DNA from: Hydrogenophaga borbori
GTDB taxonomy: Bacteria > Pseudomonadota > Gammaproteobacteria > Burkholderiales > Burkholderiaceae_C
Assembly (NCBI RefSeq): GCF_003417535.1
Contig: NZ_QVLS01000001.1
Location: forward strand, 434,001 to 498,000
Length of the DNA stretch: 64,000 bases
Direction of reading: 5' to 3'
Numbering within the stretch: the first letter of the stretch is position 1; every line of letters begins with the position of its first letter. Positions 37,591 to 45,147 of the stretch are shown here, one piece after another. Made by a program: the position numbers and the translations under genes. The notes under the pieces were generated by a model. The model was given only the letters and a program-made list of their open reading frames with translations. It searched no databases and was not told the origin of the DNA.

Positions 37591-38436
37591 ATGAAGCACC
37601 TTGCCCTGTATTCCGCCCTCGCCGGCGCCCTGGCCCTGTCGGCCTGCGGCAAGAAGGAAGAGGCCCCCGCCCCGGCAGCCGCTCCCGCGCCCGCCGCCGC
37701 GCCGGCTGCAGCGCCCGCTCCGGCCGCCCTGCCCGAGCTCAAGGTCGCCATCGACCCGACCTACGAACCCTTCACCTTCAAGACCGCCGACGGCAAGCCC
37801 ACCGGCTTCGACGTCGACATCGCTGACGCCCTGTGCAAGGAAATCAAGCGCCAGTGCGTCTACGTCGAACAGGTCTGGGACAGCATGATCCCCGGCCTGC
37901 AGGCCAAGAAGTACGACGCGATCATCAGCTCCATGTCCATCACCGAGGAGCGCCTGAAGGTCGTGGACTTCACCGACAAGTACTACTTCACCCCCAGCCG
38001 CATCGTCGTCAAGAACGGCACCGCCTACACCGAGCCCGCCTCGCTCAAGGGCAAGAAGCTGGGCGTGCTCAAGGGCAGCACGCAAGAGAAGTACGCCCTG
38101 GGCGAGCTCAAGCCCGCGGGCGTGAGCATCGTTCCCTACGAGGCCCAGGACCAGGTCTACCTGGACATCAAGTCCGGCCGCCTCGACGGCACCGTGGCCG
38201 ATCAGGTGGAGGTCAACGGCGGCTTCCTGCGCAAGCCCGAGGGCAAGGACTACGGCTTCGTGGGCCCCGTGCTGGACGATCCCAAGTACTACGGCACCGG
38301 CGTGGGCGTGGCCCTGCGCAAGGACGACACCGCGCTCAAGGATGAGTTGAACGCCGCCATCAAGACGATCCGCTCCAACGGCGTCTACGAGACGATCGCC
38401 AAGAAGTACTTCGACTTCGACGTCTACGGCAAGTAA
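37591..38436 (+). CDS. aotJ: basic amino-acid ABC transporter substrate-binding lipoprotein
   Basis: A 281-residue family 3 solute-binding protein. The lipobox LSAC puts the lipidated Cys at 19, then an Ala/Pro-rich linker (about 25-47) precedes the binding domain: LKVAIDPTYEPFTF, TGFDVDIADALCKEI, the Arg-containing SSMSITEERLKVVDFTDKYY, and GRLDGTVADQ. These are typical of lysine/arginine/ornithine receptors. It heads an operon in the order J-Q-M-O-P seen in Pseudomonas aotJQMOP, hence the symbols, though specificity is inferred. Confidence 0.88.
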   Translation: MKHLALYSALAGALALSACGKKEEAPAPAAAPAPAAAPAAAPAPAALPELKVAIDPTYEPFTFKTADGKPTGFDVDIADALCKEIKRQCVYVEQVWDSMIPGLQAKKYDAIISSMSITEERLKVVDFTDKYYFTPSRIVVKNGTAYTEPASLKGKKLGVLKGSTQEKYALGELKPAGVSIVPYEAQDQVYLDIKSGRLDGTVADQVEVNGGFLRKPEGKDYGFVGPVLDDPKYYGTGVGVALRKDDTALKDELNAAIKTIRSNGVYETIAKKYFDFDVYGK

Positions 38437-38459
38437 GCGGTCAGCCCACCGAGCGCGGT

Positions 38460-39146
38460 TTGTCCGGCTACTACCAGTCCATCCTGCAAGGCGCCCTGCT
38501 CACGGTGGGCGTCTCACTGGCCGCCCTCGTGGTGGCCATTTTCTTGGGCCTGGCGGGCGCGGCGGCCAAGCTGTCGGGCCGCCGCGCGCTCGTGTGGCTG
38601 GCCACCGCCTACACCACCCTGGTGCGCGGCGTGCCCGAACTCGTGCTGATGCTGCTCATCTTCTATGGCGGCACCATCGGCCTGAACCACCTGCTCGAGG
38701 CCCTGGGCAGCCGCCGCTCGGTGGACATCAACCCCTTCGCGGCGGGCGTGCTGACCATCGGCTTCATCTACGGCGCCTACATGACGGAGACCTTCCGCGG
38801 CGCCATCCTGGCCATCCCGCGCGGGCAGATGGAAGCGGCCTGGGCCTTCGGCATGGGCCGCGTGCGCACCTTCGTGCGCATCACCGCGCCGCAGATGGTG
38901 CGCTACGCCATCCCGGGCTTCACCAACAACTGGCTGGTGCTCATCAAGGCCACGGCCCTGGTCAGCCTGATCGGCCTGCACGAGATGACCTACCTGGCCA
39001 AGCAGGCCAGCGCGGCCACGCGCGAGCCCTTCACCTTCTTCCTGTTCGCGGCGGCGCTGTTCCTCATCTACACCACGGTCTCGCTGTGGGCGCTGCGCTG
39101 GGTGAACCGGCGCTTCAGCCTGGGCGTCAAGCGGCTGACCCACTGA
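38460..39146 (+). CDS. aotQ: amino-acid ABC transporter permease (HisQ/AotQ type)
   Basis: A 228-residue inner-membrane permease with about five helices and the cytoplasmic EAA loop around PRGQMEAAWAFGMGRVRTF (about 120-138). YTTLVRGVPELVLMLLIFYG is typical for the His/Arg/Orn family. The reading frame begins with TTG at 38460, 23 bases after aotJ; no ATG or GTG is better placed for the first helix. It pairs with the next permease. Confidence 0.9.
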   Translation: MSGYYQSILQGALLTVGVSLAALVVAIFLGLAGAAAKLSGRRALVWLATAYTTLVRGVPELVLMLLIFYGGTIGLNHLLEALGSRRSVDINPFAAGVLTIGFIYGAYMTETFRGAILAIPRGQMEAAWAFGMGRVRTFVRITAPQMVRYAIPGFTNNWLVLIKATALVSLIGLHEMTYLAKQASAATREPFTFFLFAAALFLIYTTVSLWALRWVNRRFSLGVKRLTH

Positions 39147-39150
39147 CACC

Positions 39151-39864
39151 ATGCGCTGGGAAGTCATCTTCGAACCGGCCCACCTCGCCATGTATGGCCA
39201 GGGCGTGCTGACCACGTTGAGCCTGCTGCTGTCCTGCCTGGCCATCGGCGGCGTGCTGGCCGTGGTGTTTGCCCTGGCGCTCACCCACGGGCCGGCGCCG
39301 CTGCGCTGGCTGGTCGGCGCGTACACCTACGTGATCCGCGGCACGCCACTGCTGATCCAGATGTACATGATCTATTACGGCCTGGCCCAGCTCGAGTGGA
39401 TCCAGGCGCGCTGGGACGACATCTGGCCCTGGACGATGTTCAAGGACGCGTTCTTCTGCGCCCTGCTCGCCTTCGCCCTCAACACCGCCGGCTACACGGC
39501 CGAAATGCTCGCAGGTTCCATCCGCGAGACGGCGCCGGGCGAGATCGAGGCCGCGCAGGCCATGGGCATGGGCCGCTGGCAGGCGCTGCGCCGCATCGTG
39601 CTGCCCAGCGCCATGCGGCGCACCCTGCCGGCCTACAGCAACGAGGTGGTGATGATGCTGCACGGCACCAGCCTGGCCAGTGCGGTGCCGGCCATGCTGG
39701 ACGTGACCGCCGCCGCCAGCCGCATCTACTCCGACTACTACCTGCCTTTCGAGGCCTACATCTTCGCCGCCGGCATCTACCTCACCATCACCTTCACCCT
39801 GGTGGGCCTGTTCAAGCTCGGCGAGCGGCATTTCCTCGCGCACCTGGCGCCGCGCACGCACTGA
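39151..39864 (+). CDS. aotM: amino-acid ABC transporter permease (HisM/AotM type)
   Basis: A 237-residue permease with about five hydrophobic helices, the family motif TYVIRGTPLLIQMYMIYYGL (about 50-69) and the EAA loop PGEIEAAQAMGMGRWQALRR. It starts four bases after aotQ, so the two are coupled and form the heterodimeric channel. Confidence 0.92.
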   Translation: MRWEVIFEPAHLAMYGQGVLTTLSLLLSCLAIGGVLAVVFALALTHGPAPLRWLVGAYTYVIRGTPLLIQMYMIYYGLAQLEWIQARWDDIWPWTMFKDAFFCALLAFALNTAGYTAEMLAGSIRETAPGEIEAAQAMGMGRWQALRRIVLPSAMRRTLPAYSNEVVMMLHGTSLASAVPAMLDVTAAASRIYSDYYLPFEAYIFAAGIYLTITFTLVGLFKLGERHFLAHLAPRTH

Positions 39865-39874
39865 CGGGGAACGC

Positions 39875-41011
39875 ATGGAACGGACCGAACACCCCCTGCT
39901 GAGTCCCAGCCTGGGCCACCAGAAGCACCTGGTGTCGTTCCGCTATGGCGCCGAAGACGCCCGGCCCAAGGTCTATCTGCAGGCCAGCCTGCACGCCGAG
40001 GAGCTGCCCGGCATGCTGGTGGCGCACCACCTGCGCCCCCAGCTGGAGGCCGCCGAACGCGAGGGCCGCCTGCGCGGCCAGGTGGTGCTGGTGCCGGCGG
40101 CCAACCCCATCGGCCTGACGCAGCGGCTCAACCACCGCGCCATGGGCCGTTTCGAATTCGGCACGGCGCAGAACTTCAACCGCCACTACCCGAACCTGGC
40201 GGACGCGCTGTTCGACGAGTTGCGCGACCGCCTGGGCCCCGACCCGCAGGCCAACGTGGCCCTGGTGCGCGCCGCCGCCACCCGCTGGCTGCGCGACTGG
40301 CGGCCCGCCACCGAGCTGGACAGCCTGCGCCGCCAGCTCTTCCTGCTGGCGCACGACGCCGACGTGGTGCTGGACCTGCACTGCGACTGGGAAGCCGCGC
40401 TGCACCTGTACGCCGAGGAGGCCTGCTGGGCCCCGCTGGCGCCGCTGGCCTGGCTGCTGGGCTGCCGCGCCGTGCTGCTGGCGCGCGATTCGGGCGGCGA
40501 GCCCTTCGACGAAACCCTCTCGGGCCTGTGGTGGCGCCTGGCCGAGCGCCTGCGCGCGCAGGGCATCCACCATCCGCTGCCCCAGGCCTGCGCCAGCGCC
40601 ACGGTGGAGCTGCGCGGCGAGGCCGACGTCTCGCACGACAACGCGCGGATCGACGCCAAGGCCCTGATGGACTACCTGCTGCACCTGCGCGTGATCGACG
40701 GGCCCGCCCCCACCATCCCCCGGCCCAGTTGCGAGGCCACGCCGCTGGCCGGCTCCGAGACCCTGCACAGCCCGGTGGCCGGCGTGGTGGCCTTCTGCGT
40801 GCGCCCGGGCGATGCCCTGGCCGTCGGCGAGGTGGTGGCCGAGGTCATCGACCCCACCGCGCCTGGCGCCTCGCGCGTGCACAGAATCACCGCTGGTGTG
40901 GCGGGCGTGCTCTACGCGGCCATCGGCGAGCGCTACGTCGTCGCCGGCGGCGAGATCGGCAAGATCGCCGGCGCCACCCCGTTCCGCACCGGCCACCTGC
41001 TCGGTGCCTGA
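39875..41011 (+). CDS. aotO: AotO-like M14-family zinc deacylase (succinylglutamate desuccinylase/aspartoacylase type)
   Basis: A 378-residue cytoplasmic metalloenzyme. Zinc ligands fit ASLHAEELPG (His and Glu, about 34-43) and DLHCDWEA (about 166-173), and the proximal residues GTAQNFNRHYP match the family. The C-terminal third has a lipoyl-like beta domain (HSPVAGVVAF, GDALAVGEVVAEV). Enzymes of this group remove acyl groups from amino acids. Its place inside an amino-acid ABC operon mirrors aotO in Pseudomonas and suggests that some imported substrates are N-acylated. Confidence 0.85.
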   Translation: MERTEHPLLSPSLGHQKHLVSFRYGAEDARPKVYLQASLHAEELPGMLVAHHLRPQLEAAEREGRLRGQVVLVPAANPIGLTQRLNHRAMGRFEFGTAQNFNRHYPNLADALFDELRDRLGPDPQANVALVRAAATRWLRDWRPATELDSLRRQLFLLAHDADVVLDLHCDWEAALHLYAEEACWAPLAPLAWLLGCRAVLLARDSGGEPFDETLSGLWWRLAERLRAQGIHHPLPQACASATVELRGEADVSHDNARIDAKALMDYLLHLRVIDGPAPTIPRPSCEATPLAGSETLHSPVAGVVAFCVRPGDALAVGEVVAEVIDPTAPGASRVHRITAGVAGVLYAAIGERYVVAGGEIGKIAGATPFRTGHLLGA

Positions 41012-41026
41012 CCCTGCCCCGTTCCC

Positions 41027-41815
41027 ATGAATGCCCCCACCCCCTCTTCCACGCCGCTGCTGGCCGTGCATGACATCCACAAGCGCTTCGGCGCCAACGA
41101 GGTGCTCAAGGGCGTGTCGCTCGAGGCGCGCGCGGGCGACGTCATCAGCCTGATCGGCAGTTCGGGCTCGGGCAAGAGCACGCTGCTGCGCTGCATCAAC
41201 CTGCTCGAAAAGCCCAACGCGGGGCGCATCGTGCTCGGCGGCGAGGAACTCAAGCTCGCGCCCGACCGCCACGGCGAGCTGCACGCCACCGACCCGAAGC
41301 AGCTGCAGCGCCTGCGCACGCGCCTGGCCATGGTGTTCCAGCACTTCAACCTGTGGGCGCACATGACGGTGCTGCAGAACATCATCGAGGCGCCGGTGCA
41401 CGTGCTGGGCGTGCCGCGCGACCAGGCGGTGCAGACGGCGCGCAAGTACCTGGAGCGCGTGGGCCTGAGCGGTGTGGAAGACCGCTACCCCGCGCACATG
41501 AGCGGCGGCCAGCAGCAGCGCGTGGCGATCGCGCGCGCGCTGGCGGTGGAGCCGGCGGTGATGCTGTTCGACGAGCCCACCTCCGCGCTCGACCCGGAGC
41601 TGGTGGGTGAGGTGCTGCGCGTGATGCGCCTGCTGGCCGAGGAAGGCCGCACCATGCTCGTGGTCACCCACGAGATGGGCTTCGCGCGCGAGGTGTCCTC
41701 GCACCTCATCTTCCTGCACAAGGGCTGCATCGAGGAACAGGGCGTGCCGCGCGAGGTGCTCGCGAGCCCGAAGAGCGAACGGCTCGCCCAGTTCCTCAAG
41801 GGCAACCTGAAGTAA
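41027..41815 (+). CDS. aotP: amino-acid ABC transporter ATPase (HisP/AotP type)
   Basis: A 262-residue ABC ATPase. Walker [10 protein letters not shown] (about 41-49), Q-loop VFQHFNLW, signature [15 protein letters not shown], Walker [15 protein letters not shown] and H-loop VVTHEMGFA are intact. The insert between Walker A and the Q-loop ([12 protein letters not shown]) is typical of HisP-like proteins. It powers the AotQM permease and is the last gene of the operon, ending one base before the convergent amidase gene. Confidence 0.94.
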   Translation: MNAPTPSSTPLLAVHDIHKRFGANEVLKGVSLEARAGDVISLIGSSGSGKSTLLRCINLLEKPNAGRIVLGGEELKLAPDRHGELHATDPKQLQRLRTRLAMVFQHFNLWAHMTVLQNIIEAPVHVLGVPRDQAVQTARKYLERVGLSGVEDRYPAHMSGGQQQRVAIARALAVEPAVMLFDEPTSALDPELVGEVLRVMRLLAEEGRTMLVVTHEMGFAREVSSHLIFLHKGCIEEQGVPREVLASPKSERLAQFLKGNLK

Positions 41816-44305
41816 TCAGGGCGTCAGCGACAGCTCGCTCGCCCACTTGGGTGGCTTCAGGCTCAGGGTGCGGTGCTTGTTGGCCAGCCAGGTCGCGCTC
41901 ATGTCGCGGTAGCGGCTGGAGAACACGTTGCCGCTCTGCCCCGTCTGGTAGATGAAGAGCGAGCGGTCGAGGTCGGCCAGGTCGTAGATGGCGCGCAGGC
42001 TGGCCGCGTGGCGGTTGGCGAAGGGCGCGTCGGCCTTGTCCAGGTGGTACTGGCCCACGTTCACCGTGAAGGGGTCGCCGCCGGTGGGCTCGCGCACCTC
42101 GAAGAAGCGGGCCAGCGGCTTCACGTTGGACAGGGGCCGGTGCACCGAGAGCGCCGGGTGCGCCTCGCCCCAGCGCCAGGCGGCCACGTCGGCGCCATAC
42201 TGGGCCGACAGCCTGTCCAGCGCGCGCGACAGCGCCTCGCCCGCCGCGTGCGGACAACCCTGCACGCCGCACCAGGCGCGGTTGTCGCTCTCCAGAAAGC
42301 CCTCCACCGCCTGGCGGAACAGGCGCTTGCCGTACAGGGACTCGAAGCGCTCCTTGCCCAGGCGCTGGCCGATCACGCCGCGCGTGAACTCGTCGACCCA
42401 GGCGCTGTAGATCAGCGGTGCGGGCGAGTCGGCCCGCATCACACCGTCGAAGCCCTGCAGCGCGGCGCGCGCGGCCTCGGCCAGGGGGTGGGTGGACGGC
42501 GCCTTCAGCAGGTGCGGCAGCAGGCGCAGCGTGGCCTCGGCGCGCTGGTCGCCCTGGATGGCGCGCATGCTCGCCACGTCGTGCTTGGGCGTGGCCTCCA
42601 GCAGCGTCTCGATGCGCTGTTGGCGGTACGGCGGCGCCCAGTCCTGGGTAAGGAAATGCGGGTAGTCCGGCGCGTGGATGCGCTGGTTGGCGGTGGCGAT
42701 CCAGCCGCGCGCGCCATCGTCCTGCGGCGTGTCGGCGTACGGCAGCCAGCCGGTCCAGTCGTAGCGCGGCTCCCAGCCGGGTGCCGGGGCCACGCCGCGG
42801 ATGTCGTTGTCGGCCGCGCGCAGCGGCACGCGCCCGGCCGCCTTGTAGGCGATGCGCCCGGTGCGGTCGGCCATCACGATGTTCTGCATGGGCGCGCGGA
42901 AGGTGGAGAACGCGGCCAGCAGTTGCTCCACGCTCTGCGCGCGGTTGGAGGCCAGCGTGGCGGACACGTTGTCTTCGTCGTCGAGCCCGGTCCAGCGCAG
43001 CGCCAGCACGAAGCGCGTGGTGTCGAGCACCTTGCCGTGCTGGGCCTGGGCGTCGCTCAGCACCGGGCCGTGGCGCGTGGCGCGCACCAGGTGCGTGACG
43101 TCGGCCTGCCCTTTCACGCGGATGGTCTCGGCGCGCACTGTGAACCGCTCCCAGGCGGGTTCGGCGCTGGCCGAGGGCACGCGGTACTCGCCGGGGTTGG
43201 CCGGGTTGATCTGTTCCAGGTAGAGGTCCTGCACGTCGGGCCCGGTGTTGGTGAAACCCCAGGCCACGCCGGCCGTGCGGCCCAGCACCACGAAGGGCGT
43301 GCCCGGCAGGGTGGCGCCGATCACGTCCATGCCCTTGAGGCCGCCCGCGTCGGGCGCCTGCAGCCGCGCGAAGTACCAGATGGCGGGCGCGCTCAGGCCC
43401 AGGTGCGGGTCGTTCGCCAGCAGCGGCTGGCCGCTCTGGGTGCGCGAGCCGGCCACCACCCAGTTGTTCGAGCCCTTGTTTTCGTTGAAGCCGAAGCCAT
43501 CGGTCCAGTCGCGCAGGTCCAGCGCGACGCGCTCGCGCCAGCCAGCCTGCGGGGCCGCCGGGGCCTGTGAAGTGGCGGTGCCATTGGCCTTGTTGAACAC
43601 GCCCAGTTCGCGGTACAGCCGGCCCAGGTCGGCGCTCGCGGCGGGCGCCTCGCCCGGGTACGGCGGGAACAGCTCCCACAGCGCGGGCGTGTCCAGCACC
43701 TGCAGCGCCGTCAGCCGGGCGAACTCGTTGCCCCAGTTCCCGCCCAGGTCCAGCGCCATCATGATCGACCAGCCCACGCTGTCGGCCGGGTCCCACCAGG
43801 CGCCGCGCAGGGCCTCCTCGCGCGGGTTCACGCCCAGCAGCAGGAACTCGGGCGTGAGCGCCTGTTCGCTGCTGGCAAAAAAGGCGTTGATGCCGGCGCT
43901 GTAGGCCTCCACCGCGGCCTTGACGTCCGGCGGCAGCTTGGCCAGCTGGCGCTGCGCCACCTGGCGAATGCCGAGGGTGCGCATGAGCTTGTCGGTCTCC
44001 AGTGTGGCCGGGCCCAGGAACTCGGACAGCGTGCCGCGCATGACCGCGCGGTTGAAGGCCAGCTGCCAGCCGCGCTCCTGGGCGTGCACGTAGCCCAGCG
44101 CCATCCAGGCGTCGCGCGGGTTCTGGGCCAGGATGTGGGTGACGTCGCTGCCGTCGCGGTTGACCTGCACCGGTGCGCCCAGGCCGCTGACCTGCAGCTG
44201 CCCGTCGGTGCGCGGCAGGGTCTGGCGGGCGTACCACAGGCCCAGGGCGGCGGCCAGCACGAGCAGCAGACCGATGAGGGTGGCGAGGCGGCGGATCCAG
44301 CGCAT
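41816..44305 (-). CDS. penicillin acylase family Ntn hydrolase (PvdQ/AHL-acylase related)
   Basis: An 829-residue precursor. An N-terminal hydrophobic anchor or signal (about 8-25) sends it to the periplasm. Residues 30-265 form the alpha chain; autocatalytic cleavage should expose Ser279 in NENKGSNNWVV, the beta-chain nucleophile, with the oxyanion region LLANDPHLGLSAPAIWY following. The family includes penicillin G acylase, AHL acylases such as PvdQ, and other N-acyl amide hydrolases; the substrate is not predictable. Its 5' region holds an ATACCCC/GGGGTAT palindrome, and it is divergent from the candidate N-acyl signal synthase, suggesting a role in signal turnover. Confidence 0.9.
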   Translation of the reverse strand: MRWIRRLATLIGLLLVLAAALGLWYARQTLPRTDGQLQVSGLGAPVQVNRDGSDVTHILAQNPRDAWMALGYVHAQERGWQLAFNRAVMRGTLSEFLGPATLETDKLMRTLGIRQVAQRQLAKLPPDVKAAVEAYSAGINAFFASSEQALTPEFLLLGVNPREEALRGAWWDPADSVGWSIMMALDLGGNWGNEFARLTALQVLDTPALWELFPPYPGEAPAASADLGRLYRELGVFNKANGTATSQAPAAPQAGWRERVALDLRDWTDGFGFNENKGSNNWVVAGSRTQSGQPLLANDPHLGLSAPAIWYFARLQAPDAGGLKGMDVIGATLPGTPFVVLGRTAGVAWGFTNTGPDVQDLYLEQINPANPGEYRVPSASAEPAWERFTVRAETIRVKGQADVTHLVRATRHGPVLSDAQAQHGKVLDTTRFVLALRWTGLDDEDNVSATLASNRAQSVEQLLAAFSTFRAPMQNIVMADRTGRIAYKAAGRVPLRAADNDIRGVAPAPGWEPRYDWTGWLPYADTPQDDGARGWIATANQRIHAPDYPHFLTQDWAPPYRQQRIETLLEATPKHDVASMRAIQGDQRAEATLRLLPHLLKAPSTHPLAEAARAALQGFDGVMRADSPAPLIYSAWVDEFTRGVIGQRLGKERFESLYGKRLFRQAVEGFLESDNRAWCGVQGCPHAAGEALSRALDRLSAQYGADVAAWRWGEAHPALSVHRPLSNVKPLARFFEVREPTGGDPFTVNVGQYHLDKADAPFANRHAASLRAIYDLADLDRSLFIYQTGQSGNVFSSRYRDMSATWLANKHRTLSLKPPKWASELSLTP

Positions 44306-44346
44306 GGTGTTTGTCTCACGGACTTCTTATGAGGAGCCGCGAGGAT

Positions 44347-44363
44347 ATACCCCTACGGGGTAT
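44347..44363. promoter_or_regulatory. ATACCCC-TAC-GGGGTAT inverted repeat, CsoR-like operator
   Basis: Perfect 7-base arms around TAC lie 42 bases upstream of the amidase start. On the minus strand the repeat runs into TATATC, a possible -10, so binding would block transcription. The form resembles operators of CsoR/FrmR-family repressors, an inference from motif shape only. Confidence 0.45.
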
Positions 44364-44488
44364 TCAAGATGGAGGGGTGCGCGCTGGTGTCGATGAACCT
44401 TCGGACAGATCGCTCAAACAAACGCCATTTGGTCCGGACAATCTGCCGAACTGAACTTCCGCCCTACTTGAGAAAGCAACCAATCGTT

Positions 44489-45105
44489 ATGGCGCTTCAA
44501 ATCAACACTGCCCCTGCGTCTGGTGAGATGTCCCACCCAAGGGCGCGCTTCCGCACGGAGGACGTCACTCTTTGCCAACTGCGCGGAGACAAGGACATCG
44601 CCTCAGTAATGGCGCTGCGCCAGGAGATCGATTTGTCGGCCTATGTCACCCCGGATGGGGGCTTCTATTCACTCGAAAAAAAAGGGATGAGTGCGGGGTC
44701 GTCGTCGCATTCGATCTCGGCGATCGGCGCATCGGGACTATCCGAATGGTTCCGATGGGCTATGGGCTGACCCTGACTGAACAGCTGCTGCAGCCACTGG
44801 GTTCAAGCGCAGCAGTGGTTACGCCTGCCGATTGGGAGGTAGGGCGCTTGGTGTTGGCACCCGAGTTCCGCAGCGATGTCGATGCCTTGCGCCATTGCAT
44901 GCGGTTGGCGCTGCTGCATGCTTCTTCCGGAGCCCGCATTGATGCGCTTTGGGCGGCCTGTACGCATTCGCTGAGTCGCCTGTACCGCCGGTTCGGCCTG
45001 TCGCCAATGGCAAGAGATATCTCCTTACCATGTACGAAAAAAGTTTATACGATCATACGCGGGACGGCGGGTGACGTAGAGACGACGCTGAGAGGGTCCA
45101 GCTGA
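44489..45105 (+). CDS. FeeM/LuxI-fold acyltransferase (candidate acyl-signal synthase), frame shifted at an A8 run
   Basis: Two overlapping frames join into one 205-residue GNAT-fold protein if the ribosome slips -1, or one A is added, at the A8 run (44676-44683). Before it: LRGDKDIASVMALRQEIDL and GGFYSLEKK (to residue 65). After it: CGVVVAFDLGDRRIGTIRMVP, the core DWEVGRLVLAPEFRSD and LYRRFGLSPMARDI. This resembles N-acyl amino acid synthases (FeeM) and LuxI-type autoinducer synthases. Without the shift the product stops after 93 residues at 44770. The ATG at 44489 is supported by a GAGAAAG site. It sits 42 bases before a CqsS-like kinase; codon use is unlike the flanks. It may instead be a pseudogene or contain a sequencing error. 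Confidence 0.6.
44675..44686 (+). other. candidate -1 frameshift or slippage site
   Basis: In the zero frame the codons are GAA AAA AAA GGG, so A-AAA-AAA forms a slippery heptamer of the dnaX kind. A G-rich GGATGGGGG at 44653-44661, about 15 bases upstream, could act like the internal Shine-Dalgarno stimulator of dnaX. The -1 frame continues openly to 45105. Confidence 0.45.
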
Positions 45106-45147
45106 GTCCAACAGCACGACGTCGACATGGTTTGAAAGAGCGACACG

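Noticed and set aside
41796-44237. Second long minus-strand frame overlapping the penicillin acylase gene.
   Set aside because: Arg/Pro/Gly-rich shadow of the real amidase frame, which has the signal sequence and the catalytic Ser motif.
44402-44443. Direct repeat CGGACAGATC / CGGACAATC upstream of the candidate signal synthase.
   Set aside because: Imperfect and 33 bases apart; it could be a binding site but nothing else supports it.
44489-44770. The 93-codon zero-frame ORF as an independent small gene.
   Set aside because: Its downstream 28 residues after the A-run are low-complexity Ser-rich, while the -1 frame continues the enzyme fold, so it is better read as the first part of one gene.
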